A program made the position numbers and the translations under genes. Shown in pieces: positions 1-33,313 of a stretch of 64,000 nt of DNA. The stretch is from Chrysomallon squamiferum. Taxonomy: Eukaryota > Mollusca > Gastropoda > Neomphalida > Peltospiridae. The stretch is from the NCBI GenBank assembly GCA_012295275.1, contig CM022671.1:1869332-1933331 (forward strand). Reading direction: 5' to 3'. Below the pieces are notes generated by a model. It was given only the letters and a program-made list of their open reading frames with translations, had not been told where the DNA came from and made no database searches. The number at the start of each line of letters is the position of its first letter. Within the stretch, counting starts at the first letter, position 1.

Positions 1-6589
<6,589 letters not shown>

Positions 6590-6787
6590 TTTTCTAATTT
6601 CGTATCTCTACACAAGAGATTTTTCTAAAGTGAAGTTCTGTTGATGTAGCATTCTCTTGTTGTACCTGGTTGCAAGACATGATGACTAGATAATATTTAT
6701 AACTGTAATATTTATTTGTGGTAAATTACCTGCTGTTTACATATTATGTATGTAAGTATGTGTGTATGTGTTTATATATCTATATCT

Positions 6788-6905
<118 letters not shown>

Positions 6906-6940
6906 ACACATACATACATATACATATACATACATATATA

Positions 6941-7207
6941 GTTCAAAGTTCCTCTTTAGTGTTTAATGCTGTTTTATATCTTTTGAGAACATGTTGAAAA
7001 TGGTTTTCGTTTAAAAAATAATAATTAAATTCTTGTTATTTAAGAACTATTTTTTTCGATATATAGTCTTTGCAAGCGACAACAAAATCAAAAAGCGTGA
7101 AGAACTACTGCTGAGCGAAAAAAACATTTTATTTTATTTGATTTTTGCAATATTTATTAGGATTGCTTAATAAAAGAAATAACTGGTTACTGTCTTTACA
7201 TATCAGT
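6941..7207. repeat. dispersed repeat, copy A
   Basis: Shares an ordered set of blocks with 17411-17625: GTTCAAAGTTCC(T)TCTT near the left end, GTTTATATCT-like sequence, a GAAnnnCTGCT block, and AATAACTGGTTACTG near the right end followed by TATCAG. Both copies lie beside simple repeats. The layout suggests a short non-autonomous mobile element or old SINE-like repeat; no terminal repeats are clear. Confidence 0.55.
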
Positions 7208-8096
7208 TGCATGTAAGCCAGTTCATTGCTTATTTAGTTTATTTTCCACGTCATAAAACTCATAATTAGCATTATATATATATATATATATATATATTTC
7301 AAAATATTGCGTTTGAAACCCAAATAGAGCTACTTTTTGTGGCAGCCGCACCAACATTTGGACTTCAAAAGTCTGCTAAGACATAAAAATACATAGAAAA
7401 ACAACAACAAATATACAGTTAATAATACAATATACTGATGTATTAAAACTACTCTTGTTACATTACATATACAAATAATAATAAAATATATTGTGGTATA
7501 TTACATAAAAATATTAATTTAACTATTCTTACGTTTTTCGAATCATATACACTGTAAAAATGTTGATCTTCAGTAATATTAATGATAATTTTATATATAT
7601 ACTGGATATTTTAATAAATGAAAACGCGGTGCGTGTCCATTTTACTCCATCTTTAAAAGAATTAAATAAAAATGTGTGTGTACATATATAAATATATATA
7701 TATATATTTATTTTTCACTTGCGACCAGATGTTCATGTTTTTATATGCAATTTATATATGACTGAATATTCATTAACAACGACAAGAATAATGACAGGTA
7801 CGACGTCTGTGTGGGTGTTTGTGACTGATTTTGAAGCCCTCTGTCAAACATACACAGACACAATGTGTTTGCAATAAAAAATTAATTTTTACTTGTTTTA
7901 TTTTTTTTGCCAAAAATTCATTTTAGTTCAATAACATTTTGTCAATAGTATAACATCTCCGCAAATAAAAATAGCGTTAAAATGTTTTCTTTTTAACACC
8001 ATAATTGTATCGTGCATGTGCTTCAGTTTATATGCTATTAAAAAACAATGAAGGTGTTCATTTGCCCCAACCGGAAATTTGGGGCTGTTAGCCATA

Positions 8097-8136
8097 GTGC
8101 GCAGTCTGCGCAGTTGTTTACATTTTACGTCATTGG
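8097..8136. promoter_or_regulatory. candidate promoter/enhancer cluster: NRF1-like, CRE and CCAAT motifs
   Basis: A locally CpG-richer patch within the AT-rich space between the head-to-head ABCA genes. It contains a paired NRF1-like motif (GTGCGCAGTCTGCGCAG, 8097-8113), a CRE-like TTACGTCA (8125-8132) and an inverted CCAAT box (ATTGG, 8132-8136) within 40 bp. Such clusters are common in TATA-less bidirectional promoters. No transcript start can be seen. Confidence 0.35.
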
Positions 8137-8340
8137 TTTTATAACGGCAGGCGTCATGTCCGAGTGAAAAGAACCAGAAGACGAGCATTTTGAAAGAATA
8201 TATGAAATGAACGATGTATATGATGAGTGAAATAGTCTAAAATTAGGACAAAGTACGTGTTTATCTAATTTATTTCCTTTTTAACTTTTTTCTCATTAAA
8301 TTAATTTTAATCTTCGTTATTAAGAATTTAAATCAAGATA

Positions 8341-8371
<31 letters not shown>

Positions 8372-8729
8372 TCCAAATGAAGAACACTTCCAAATTATCA
8401 TATTAACACTATTCAGTATAAGAAATAACATTTGATTTGAATAAAAAAACTTTAAGAAAATTTTTTTTTTTTTTGTTTCCATAAAATAAATATATTTATA
8501 ACGCTATACATGGTCTGCCGGCTATTTTGGTCACGACTTCCGGTAGGATGTACGCAGTTGTGTCATCTGATAGTTTGGCGTTTCTGCCAAAGCAATCTAC
8601 TGGCAGTCTACTTTGTTCGCTATTTTATCGTTAACATACATATATTCCTCCTGGCTATGTGATATAAAAGGATTGAAGGAACGTGACAAATAGTATTCTT
8701 CGCTGTTACCCCAGGTTCACCGTATAGAG

Positions 8730-8820
8730 TACATTGGTACCTTGACTTACGAGTTTAATTCGTTCCGTGACCGAGCTCTTATCTCAATTTGCTCGTATAT
8801 CAAATTAATTTTCCCACCTA
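8730..8820 (+). mobile_element. possible terminal part of a Tc1/mariner-pogo (Tigger-like) DNA transposon
   Basis: After a TA dinucleotide the sequence reads CATTGGTACCTTGACTTACG, then AGTTTAATTCGTTCCGTGAC and GAGCTCTTATCTCAATTTGC. From memory this resembles ends of Tigger/pogo-type elements found widely in animals. The matching inverted end was not found nearby, so only a fragment or solo end can be claimed. Confidence 0.4.
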
Positions 8821-8929
8821 ATTTTGTTAAAGTACTGGATTAAGAATACAAACGATAGGCTAATTTTTTTGTTGTTGTTGGTCATCAAATATCAGGGTAG
8901 GCATTTTTTACCCTTGGAAAACTTTAGGA

Positions 8930-9240
8930 TAGGCATTTCTACCTTGCTACCCTACAGGTAGAACACCTTCCCGAACAACGTAGCTGCAGCCGTAACCAAC
9001 AGCATCGTATTGTTGTATGGCTAGTCCCTGTCGATTGCGCTACAGTCGTTTTTGGGTGTGTTTTTTGGATGATGGGATGATCTGGCTGCGCGAGGGTACC
9101 AGGCTTTTAAAGGAACAACGCTCAAACGCAACACAGTTCTACCAGTTTCCGCCCGGTGACATCAGTAGTGAGGCTAATTTTAGTGCTCACTTATGTAGGA
9201 CTACTAGCCTATTCTGCATTACGATTAAAGAATAAACCTA
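8930..9240 (+). other. GC-richer island of unknown origin
   Basis: About 300 bp with base composition clearly unlike the flanks (for example GCTGCAGCCGTAACCAAC, TTTCCGCCCGGTGACATCAG). A 72-codon frame (9017-9235) crosses it but has no recognisable domain. It lies directly after the transposon-like end at 8730 and may be part of the same element. Confidence 0.4.
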
Positions 9241-9372
9241 CAGCAGTGAGCATCTTTATTTCTCCTTCTCTGTTCTTATTATTTTTCACAAATCGCTGGA
9301 ACTGACGGTCAGATAGAAATGTTATATCGGTTCATGGCAAAATATCCACCAACACAAAATATATATTGACAA

Positions 9373-9376
<4 letters not shown>

Positions 9377-9428
<52 letters not shown>
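9377..9428. repeat. (CA)n microsatellite
   Basis: About 24 CA repeats in the intergenic space, followed by CA-rich sequence and a short (GA)n/poly-G. Confidence 0.95.
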
Positions 9429-10121
9429 AGGCACACAGAGAGAGAGAGAGGGGGGGGAATAGATTAATAAATTTTGAAGATCAACGTAACTGCGAAAAAG
9501 TCGGGCGACCTGAGAAGAAAAACCAGACAACCTTGTACGATAATGAATAAATGTGAAACAAATGAATTCTAAGTTATCGAAGAAAATATAAAATATTATT
9601 TTCCTTTTATAGTTCTTATTTTTTAAGACATAGCAGTTATGCATTAATACTTTTTTTGTGGAGACTCAAGCTTTTTTTTTCCATGTGACCATCGTTTGAG
9701 TTACTCCCCTTCGACCGTGAATTATACTATTATTTATCAACTAATTGGTTCCGCAAAATATTTTCCTTTTAACTTTTTTATTTTTATTTTCTTCTTATTT
9801 TTCTTGTTTTTAATATTAAAGCAATATAATATTTTCGTTTTCGTTTTTATGTTTTAGATCTTTAACTATAATTGTGTAATGTATTTGATATATAATTTTG
9901 TATTGAATTAATGAGTATTGTAAACTGAATTACGTAAATCCTATGTACGTTTTATGTAATTTGTCGCATATTTAAAACAATCCCTGAAATTTAGATGTGA
10001 TTATAGGATTTATTTTAGAGTAGGTAAATCAGAACTCATCGATCAGTACAGTTATATTATTATGTTAAAATTATATTTAAAAATAATAAAGTAAGTAACC
10101 AAATAAAACTGTATTACTTAC

Positions 10122-10175
10122 CCAAGAAGGCGGTACTGTCTGACTTGCCTGCAACGCGCTCAATTTATTTATATA
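10122..10175 (-). promoter_or_regulatory. candidate TATA promoter and short non-coding first exon for the left ABCA gene
   Basis: On the minus strand a TATATAAATA box (10166-10175) is followed about 25-30 nt later by a GC-richer piece (CAGACAGTACCGCCTTCTTG) that ends at a consensus donor, TTGG|GTAAGTAA, at 10121-10122. The coding exon 1 of the left ABCA gene lies 3.5 kb downstream and has acceptor-like AGs just before its ATG, so a non-coding first exon here is plausible. Confidence 0.4.
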
Positions 10176-12554
10176 CCGACTACATGCATATGCAACGAAA
10201 TTTAATACATACTAAACTTAACAAGTTTCAATTAATAGAAAATATGTTAGTTTATGTCTATGTCAAACTCAAATGACCTTCCAGTGCACTGAAAAATCAA
10301 TTTTTATGATGTTTTACCATTTACAGGCCAGATTGTGCAGGAAAATGCGTTACAAAACAACATCAGTGAACTAATAATAAACTCGTATTACATAATAGTA
10401 CAAAATATTTTTGCAAATGTAAATAAAACAGCATAGATTTTTTATCAAAAAAAAAAAAAAAAAAAAAAAAAAATGTGATTACACTGATTTCGCATGCACT
10501 ACATCCGGGCATGTTAAATTTAAAACATTTAAAGCGAATAATATAAAATGTATGGGTGTTATTACGATGAATTTCGCATATTTCGTCTCGCAGATTGTGA
10601 TTTGTTTAATTTTTATGCATTAGTTCGGCAAACAATAGTTTGAATATAAAAACGATAAACACCGTACAAACTAAACTATATGCAGTTCCCTTTGTTTAGA
10701 CGCAGACCTTTCGTACGCGAGAAAAATAGATCGGAAAAAACATACGTATCTGTCCTGGACATGTAGATTAGAAAAGTTAATGTTCCAGATTTTATGTATT
10801 ATTTTACGGATTTGCAGTGTATGTGAAAAACGTTTCTTTGTTGTTGTTTTATCTGTGTGATATTTATGTTTACTAAGCTTATTGCCAATATTATAACTGA
10901 AGACGGAAGAATGGATTTTTAACGACAATGCTTGGCCTTGAAGATTAATTGAGCTTGGCCTTGAAGATTAATCGAATTTGGCGACAGATGGTAATCATCT
11001 AAAAAACATACAACTAAATAAAATAATCACCCCCCCAAAAAAAGAAGGGGAAAAAAAGAACACTTTGTTAATTTATTAGTCTAAAATATTTTTTAAAGCG
11101 GAAAAGAGCGATCTGGTTACAAAAGGCATAAATCAAAGAAAAATCTCTTGACTAATGACACTGATTTGTTTCAAACCTAATCCAGTTCTGTTGTCACGTT
11201 TTTCCAGCTAAATGGATTCAACACCACATATTTGGTATCAGTATATGCTACTGGAAAATAAAACATACTTCATATAATGTTTGAAAAAATATAAACGACA
11301 TCAATTTCCACGGATCTGAAAAAGGTCGCATTTGAGAAAATGGAAAAGCGGAGAAGATGCATTCTCCTTTCAGTCATGCACTGTGATGATGATGATGAGA
11401 AAGATGTTTCACTGTAGTCAGTAGCTTGTACCTGTGTTCGAGTGCGTATTGGCATATTTCCTGTTCTAGCCTGTGCCCCGACAATCGGTACATTAAAAGG
11501 ACTTTTTCACGTGCAGTATTTCTTTGCTGCTAACACGTAGTCCTAACAGTGACAGCACCCGGTTTCCTCTCTTGAAATTATTATTTAAATTACTCTCTTG
11601 TTAAGTTTATGGTTAAAATAATATTAATTTTAACTTGGAACGTAAAAGGCGACGTGACCGTACGTTCATTCGGTACATTTTCTGCGCGCTGTGTTTGATG
11701 TCATCTGATATTAGATCACGATTTTGTTCTTACATACCCAGTAAATGTGGGCGTTTTGATATGGGCGTTTCGAGACCTGTTACAGTTTAGACAGAAGACT
11801 GTGATGTATGTGTATGTGATTCAGTTTGACTCTCTCGTGAGTCATATCACCCTTTTCTCCATAACAAATAAACGAGCATTTGGATGTTGACCAAATTTTG
11901 TTGTTTTAGGAAATTAAAAAAAAAAATAAGAAGAAAAAGAGCAAAAGTTGATAAAATAAATAAATAAATAAATATAACACGGCACCGCAATACATTTCAT
12001 CTGATTTAGTTTCGTTTAAAGGTAGTTACTTCTGTTACACTCTTAATCTATTGTTTACAAGCGCAACGGTGTGGAAATAAATGAAGAAACAAAACAACAA
12101 CAAAAAAACAAAAAACAAAACAAAAAAACCAACAAAAAAAAAACACAATGGATACGGTGTTGAGTTATTATTAGTATTATTCTTATTCTTATTCTTATTA
12201 TTATTATTTATCCGGTAAGTGGTTTTAACGTATGATCACGTACTTATGACATATACAGCAAAGCAGGATATCGTTACTGCTTTTGAGTTAGCTGCGTTAA
12301 GATGCCACACTGAAACGATTTGTAGTTGTATACGTAGTCCCTTACACAGTATAAGATTATAAAATAATAAAAATAACATTAAATAACTCGAACACTGACC
12401 ATAATCATTTTTTTCTTTCTAAACGATATATTTCCAGATCGTTGCGACTGTAAATATTTAACAGTATGTCCAGACTAAGGGGAATAACTCTTTTAAACCC
12501 AACTAAACGAAATAAAATGATAATTGTCACCATCAAAGAAGCGCTTAATGAAAC

Positions 12555-12556
<2 letters not shown>

Positions 12557-12612
<56 letters not shown>

Positions 12613-12627
12613 AATAAATAAATAAAT
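12557..12627. repeat. (AAT)n-(AAAT)n microsatellite
   Basis: About 15 AAT units followed by about five AAAT units, 300 bp upstream of the right ABCA coding start. Confidence 0.95.
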
Positions 12628-12939
12628 CATTATTATAATTGTTTTCACTTATAAAATTTGGAATGTCCAAATAAATTATAACGGATATGTGTGTGTGCGT
12701 GTTAAAATTATTGGTACTTCTTTTCTTTTTTTCTGTTTGCGGCTTTTTAATGGATTTTCTGTTTCTAGAAAAATGAAATATTTATTTTAATTAATAATAG
12801 CTAATCATATAAAATAAGTATCATCGTTTTAAATTGTTAAACTATTGTACGTATGAGTATATCCTTATATATTTTAATTATTCAGATCATATATTTTTCC
12901 TTTACTACGAATATATATATATATTTTTTCGTTTTACAG

Positions 12940-12978
12940 TTAAGACGTAACTCTGCATGGAGAACTGAGTTTGTAAAC
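12940..12978 (+). other. 5'UTR end of the right ABCA gene, with a tiny upstream ORF
   Basis: A pyrimidine-rich stretch ending TTTTACAG (acceptor at 12938-12939) immediately precedes 39 nt and the ATG at 12979, so the start codon probably sits in exon 2 of the transcript with a non-coding exon upstream. Inside the 39 nt lies ATG GAG AAC TGA (12957-12968), a three-codon upstream ORF that closes before the main start. Confidence 0.55.
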
Positions 12979-26651
<13,673 letters not shown>

Positions 26652-26689
26652 TACATTTAACAACTATTATTATTATTTGCCCCTTTAGG

Positions 26690-26695
26690 AATAAA
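26690..26695 (+). terminator. candidate polyadenylation signal AATAAA, right ABCA gene
   Basis: AATAAA lies 39 nt after the stop codon at 26649-26651. It is the first such hexamer downstream; a longer 3'UTR using later signals is equally possible. Confidence 0.4.
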
Positions 26696-27512
26696 ACCTA
26701 ATCAACACCTATACATCTACAGCTTCATAAAAGACTCGGACATTTTGAAAAATGAGTATTTTCCACAAATCCTTAGAGTGTAATTATAAGATTCATCTGA
26801 CACTAAGTTGGACACTGAGAAAAAGGTTTCATCTCAGGAACTTTCCTTGAACGTTACAGAATTAGTCTTCATTCAGATGCAATTTCTAAGGAATTTCCTG
26901 GGAGGAAAATACCACACAATCAGTACTTGACATCTAAGGACTCATTTGAAACAGTCTACACAAAAGTGTATATCAGATGAAAAGAAAATTCTGTGATAAG
27001 AGTAATTCTTAATGATCTGAGACTGCTTCCATACAAAGTTCCATTTCTTTAGTTTCAAAGCCAAACCACCAGATATTAAAATTGCCAGAATATCAGTTAA
27101 AGGATGAAGAACAACTTCTATCTTTTGGACATTGCTCTCTTCATTGACAAGACGGTTTTTCCCTTTGAAGGGGCATGTTAATTGACAAAACATGAGTGTA
27201 GAACACATAATTCTGTGTAAAAGTATTGAAAGACATCACTGGTCCTTACATTTTTAAAGTTCAAGGAAATCGGTCCACTCCTGATATGAAACCAGTTTCT
27301 CATTGTCCATTTTGATGTCTGATGAAATGTGTAAGTAAACTCTGCGACTCATCTGAAAATGATAATAAAATGTTAATTTGTCAGGTGTCATTGTTTTTCT
27401 GTGGACCAACCTGGAAAATCCCTGACTGCTGATTCTGCATTTCAAACACAGTTGGTAATTATAATAAAAAAAAAAAAAAATTATTACCATCATGACCATG
27501 ACTATGTCGAAG

Positions 27513-27553
<41 letters not shown>

Positions 27554-28494
27554 ACTAAGTAAATAATAAAGAAATAAATAAAGAAAAAAAAGAAGGGAAA
27601 AATATTATTAACAATTATAATCAAACAACCATCAAAAAATCCAAAACAGTTCAAAAATTTATATTTATTTTTTATTTAATTGGATTCATTTTTTATTATA
27701 ATTTCTGAAATAACTGAAATGATTTTATACATAGATACAAACATACATACACACATACATGTTATGATGACAATAAAAAACAACACACAATGAGTTTAAC
27801 AAAATATTATCAAATATATCTGTTTACTCAGTTTAACAAACACAATAGTGATTTAATTGTTATTTTCGTACATGCTTACTACATTGTTGTGATAATACAA
27901 AAACTGGCAATATCAGCGACAGTTCCAGAATTATGGGGTCTCATAAAAGAAAAAGAAAAAATGAAGGGCAAAACATAAAAGTGTTCATAGATATCATAAT
28001 GTGATGTTAATAAGATCATAGTATTTTAATATTTAACAAATATTTGTGATTTTTGTAATTATTTAATTTTATTTAACAAGATGAATAAATAAATAAAAAT
28101 TAGGTTTCTGACTTTTTGTAAACGAAAATTTTACTTATTAGAAGGGGAAATAAAATAAAATAAGGGGACTGTTAAACATTTTCATTGTTTCAAATTAATA
28201 CATACATTTCTAAAAGTATGTCTTTACAAAAGTTTATTTTTCCATTTAATCAAATATTTGAATCATTAATATTATGTTATACAAAAAAAATGGAAAAAAA
28301 AAAATGGTTTTGTTATATAAATTTCTTTGATATTCACAGCCTAAGTGATTTTTAATCAATGTTTTTTTTACTAATGTTATAAATTCATTTTCAGACATGA
28401 CAGTAAAACTTATTGAAATTATCATTAATTATTTAGATTATTAACAACAATTATATTAATTCACAAATGAAGTGAATTCTATTACTAAAATTAC

Positions 28495-28760
28495 ATAAAA
28501 TTATGAATACAATGAATTCTTTATTAACAGCAATTACCTTCATTTATGAAAAGAATAAATACCTTTATTAACTGCAGTTACATTAGTTTATGAATACAGT
28601 TAAAACCTTTATTAGCTGCAGTTATATTAGTTTTGAATAGTTAAAACCTTTATTAACTGCAGTTACATCAGTTTTGAATACAATTAAAACCTTTATTAAC
28701 AACAGTTAGATTAGTTTATGAATACAGTTAATACTTGTATTAATTGCAGCAAATTATGTA
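28495..28760. repeat. 42-45 bp minisatellite in the ABCA/kinesin spacer
   Basis: Five to six degenerate units with ACCTTTATTAACTGCAGTTA followed by CATTAGTTTATGAATACAG. Variation in the middle block (GCAATT, GCAGTT, ACAGTT) shows stepwise divergence. Confidence 0.85.
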
Positions 28761-29589
28761 ACATTTAAAGTACTATTAGTACATATTACATATGTCGAAT
28801 ATTGCGATGTGTTTTTTTTTCTGTATAGTATTATAGTATATTACTATAGTACTTCTTTGATCGTTTTAGCTGTTCATTGTTCTTGTTTGTATTTTCTATT
28901 ATATATCATCTAAATAACATTTCAGAATATGCTATGTAAAATAAAGATTAAAAATGTACCAGTATAATGTGTGTTAGTGGATTTCAGTAATATGACAGTG
29001 TATTAAGTTTCCCTTGATTCATTCTGTTAGTTGATATCAGTTATGTGACTCAGGATTATGTGCTGCTTGGTCATTTCATAAAACTGTAACCAGTGAGTGA
29101 AAGATCAAACTGCAAATGAACTGCCTTTATTCAGAAATAGCACAGAGGGAGTGATATCACTTATCTGAGGAACAACACATTATACAGCACACAAGTGTGT
29201 TACACATCAGTGTACCAGTGTATTGTGTTGTACGTATTGATAATGTATGTGTCAGCAGTATATCAGAGTATCAGACATTAAATTTAATTTATGAAAAATT
29301 ATGTTGTTAATAAAAAAAAAATTAAAAAAAACATTCTTGAAGAGTTTGGAGTGATTTTTGTTTTATTTACCTGTACCACATCAAGACATTTGAAATAAAG
29401 TAAAAACAGTCTGAATATTTATATACTAAAGTTGCTTTATATGAAATGATAAGATATGTTTTACAATGCACCATGAAAACAAACAAACAAACAAACAAAC
29501 AATAAATAAATAAATAAATAAATCACAGAACCTTTTATCACAGACAAATCTTTTAGAAAGGAAAAGTGAACGAGGAGGATTTTAACATC

Positions 29590-29700
29590 AAATCATTTTA
29601 TAAATCTATATTCCAGATAAGTTTATTTTATAAATCTATATACCAGATAAGTTCATTTTATAAATATTTATACCAGATTAGTTTATTTTATAAATATATA
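29590..29700. repeat. 37-bp tandem repeat
   Basis: Three units of about 37 bp containing ATTTTATAAATCTATATACC and AGATAAGTT, ending in a (TA)n run at about 29690-29714. Confidence 0.8.
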
Positions 29701-30256
29701 TATATATATATATAGATTTATTCAGTGTGCAGACCTGTGACGTTTTGGTAAATCAGTTTGGCCTTTATTTAACAATAACATAGACATTTAAGATATTTAC
29801 TCATTTTAAACATAAAGATAATGTAGAGTTTACAAACTAATAACATCTATAGCTTCTTCATATCAAATTTGTCAATGGAAAATATGTGCAAGATTCTGCC
29901 GAACAGACTTTTTGTTATTTTATATTTAGCAACAACCTCAGTTTTTGACTAATACATTTGTTTTTATACTTATTGTTTTATGAATGACAACAGATTTTGG
30001 CCATAAATAGATGAACATAAATTCTTATAAATTCTCTGCACAATGCATACAACAGACAAAAGCCAAACATGATTAGATTAACACAATCCATACAGCTAAT
30101 GAGTCCATCGTTGCATGGGTTAAAGTTCGAGGAGATATTGTGTCATCACTACAGGATCCATTCCTTAAAAGCTTTCAAATCTGCCGATTAATATGATGCT
30201 ATTTTATTATAAAGAATGAACAATATAGTTATTTTTCTTTCATAATTTGTCCCACA

Positions 30257-30262
30257 TTTATT
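30257..30262 (-). terminator. candidate polyadenylation signal AATAAA, kinesin gene
   Basis: AATAAA on the minus strand about 115 nt downstream of the kinesin stop codon (30378-30380). In such AT-rich DNA the hexamer is common, so support is weak. Confidence 0.35.
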
Positions 30263-30377
30263 TTTCACTGATTTGAAATCCTCCATTTCACGACAGAATG
30301 CTGCAGATGAGTGACGAACTCCTGAGAGGTGCTGTTTGTGTCTTCACATTCAAAACCAGGTCATTTGCACATTAGGG

Positions 30378-32605
30378 TCATCTGATGTTGCCATTTTGCT
30401 GTTGTCGTGGAATGGAACGATGCTGTGTCAGTTGATGCTGTTGTTGTATTTCTCCTTCCAGTTCAAGTACTTCTTGTCGTAATTTTTCATTCATATCTCG
30501 TATTGAGTCTGCAAGTATTGAAACAATTATTAGCATATGCTTTCATTTTTTTTTTTTTTTTTTAAAAAGATATTCTATTGTCTATAATTTCATTATGAAA
30601 AGAATATAATAAAATATATAATCTTACAAAATATTAATAATGTGTAATTTATTTCACATTATTATTACTTTAAAAATAATAACATAATAAAATTTAAATT
30701 AATTTGATATCTATGTATTTATGTATGCAAAATTGATGTACATATGATATATGTGTTTGTGTATGTATGTGTGTATATGTATGTGCGTATGTATGTTTAT
30801 TTGTCTTGGTATGAATAATTTTGTATCTGTAATTTTCTAAATAATACAAAATTTAAATTAATTGCTGCTCTATTGAAAATTGTAATAAAGTATCACTACA
30901 AGAAGCTGTTTTAAAAATGCTTTTCTCTAATCTGTGAAAATACAACAAACAATATTTCATCAAAGTGAAATGGCTATTTTAAAAGCTGTGTCAGTGTTGC
31001 TGGAAAGGTAAGAAGCACTGAGAATATTTTACACGTATCACAAAGTTTTCTCCAAATTATAAAATTTACTAATAAAATATTGACAGTTTATACAATGAAT
31101 AAAACAAACTTGTAATTGTTATTATGTTTCTATCAAATCTTCTTTACTTGTCTACATATCTGGATAATTAATAATATTAGCATAAAATAAAATAAAAATA
31201 GAAATAAAATTAAATTAAATAAAATAAATAAATAAATAAAAATAAAATAATACTTAATGAAATTGACATTTGTTCATCAAAAAGTCAATTATCAATGTAA
31301 ATAATAATGTTAAAGCAGAAATCTTATTAAAAAGTAAACAATAATAAATAAATATTTTAGAAAAAAGCTATCTAAAGAAAAATAATAAATAAAAAAAATA
31401 AAAATTAGACTATAAAAATACAATTAAATTAATAATTAATTACTGTAAAGTGATCTACCTATGTTTATCAAAGGGTTATTTATCAATTTATAAATAATAA
31501 AAACTAAATATGCAATTAGTTTTATTTTCAGCCTAAAGATTTATTAACAAAACAATTAAGTCTAAATAAAAAAATAGTAAAAAATCAAATAAATAAATAT
31601 TTTTCTTCATATTCATTTAATCGCTCTCTGTTTATTAATATAAATAAAAATAAATACTTACAAAACTTAAAACTTATTAAGTGATGAATAAAAATAAATA
31701 TCTAATTTATATTTAATTTAAAGGCTTATATATTTGATTTAAAAATAATCTGATAATAAATAATGTAACTCTTTATTAAAATCTAAATATCTAATCTATT
31801 TTAGATTTTGCTTCAGACTGGTTCCTGTATATAAATATTAATAATTAGCTATGTTAAAAAAAAGAACTAGTTATTAGTTTATGTTCAGCTTAAAGATGTT
31901 TTTTAACTTTGAGTTTCAGAAAATGAAACTGGATCTTTGGCAGTAGGAAATTTTAAAGGCATTAAAAAAAAAAAATTCATTTTAGGGATGAAAAATTTAA
32001 TTACTTAAAAATATAGTTTCTAGAAATGTAAGTATATTGTCAATTCATAAAATTAAAATAAAATTTTAATAAATAAATACTATATATCAGCTGATGACAA
32101 AGCTGACTTTCATTTTAAAAATAATTAATTAAAAATTTTAAAATCATGATTGATGTCTTTCTGCAACATCTAGCTTCAAACAATTTGAAAAATATTTAAA
32201 TGTCACCTTTGTTTGAGCCAAAGATGTCCTTATCCTTGTCCTTAGATAAAGATCCTAATTTCATTTAATTTTAATTTTCCTTTATGTTTTGCTGACCCAA
32301 AATGATGTAAGTTAATAATGTATATAAAAAAATACACTAAAGAATATAACTTTGGTTATTTTACTTTTTAATTCTTTCTAAAAAAACAAAAACAAAAATT
32401 AAAAGACAGTTTTTAAATAGACTTTTCATCACTACTTAATTATGTTAATTTTTTTACTAATTCAGCAAAATTGTATTATTCCATGTTAAATTTCAAAATC
32501 TGTTTTGCATTATCTAATTAAAGCAAACTAAATTCGTCACAGTTGTAATATATATACATAATAAAATTAACTATGTTACTAAAAATAAATAAATAAATAA
32601 ATACA

Positions 32606-32702
<97 letters not shown>

Positions 32703-33128
32703 CAACGATTAAATCTACAGTAATCTAGGATTTAAGATATTAAACTAAAACTTTCCTGCTGTCTTTTTCTATATTACTGAAACAAATTTTTATAAAACAG
32801 ATGCCTAGAAAATAGTAATTAGATCTATATAATCTAAAGTGTCTACAGGATCAAACAGAATGTCTAAAAACAAACAGGTAGAGATATTACAGTGAAATCA
32901 GTGCCGATATTTTCTGAGGTATCCTGAAAAACAGTAATCTAGTGTTGTGACTAAAACACATTTCTGTTGTAACACACAGATCATTTTACAGATAAAAATA
33001 AATTATTATTATTATTATTATTATTCTTTTTATTGGTCTTGTAATATAATTTATTTTCTTATTCCTTTGCATTACTAAACGGTCAGGTGAAAATATGAAT
33101 TTATTTACTTCATATTTGTTTCTGTTTG

Positions 33129-33187
<59 letters not shown>

Positions 33188-33264
33188 GTAATAACTAATA
33201 AAAATAAAATAACAATAACAGCAATAATTTAATAATAATAATAATTATTATTATAACAATGATA

Positions 33265-33313
<49 letters not shown>

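Larger units (their letters stand above)
9430..12939. other. intergenic region between the divergent ABCA genes, no protein gene seen
   Basis: AT-rich. Holds the candidate TATA/first exon at 10122-10175, a poly-A run (about 10447-10473), a 26-bp direct duplication around 10930-10975 (CTTGGCCTTGAAGATTAAT twice), a somewhat CpG-richer part at 11640-11800 and an (AAT)n/(AAAT)n tract at 12557-12627. A non-coding first exon of the right gene should lie here but I could not place it. Confidence 0.5.
26652..30377. other. tail-to-tail spacer between the right ABCA gene and the kinesin
   Basis: The first 0.7 kb is less AT-rich and is probably ABCA 3'UTR. Poly-A runs lie at about 27466-27478 and 27513-27551. 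The rest is AT-rich with two minisatellites (28495-28760, 29590-29700) and the kinesin 3'UTR at the right. No conserved ORF was found. Confidence 0.6.

Noticed and set aside
7928-8188. 86-codon minus-strand frame upstream of the left ABCA gene
   Set aside because: No recognisable domain and an AT-rich 3' half. It overlaps the motif cluster and could be a 5' exon by chance; not supportable as a gene.
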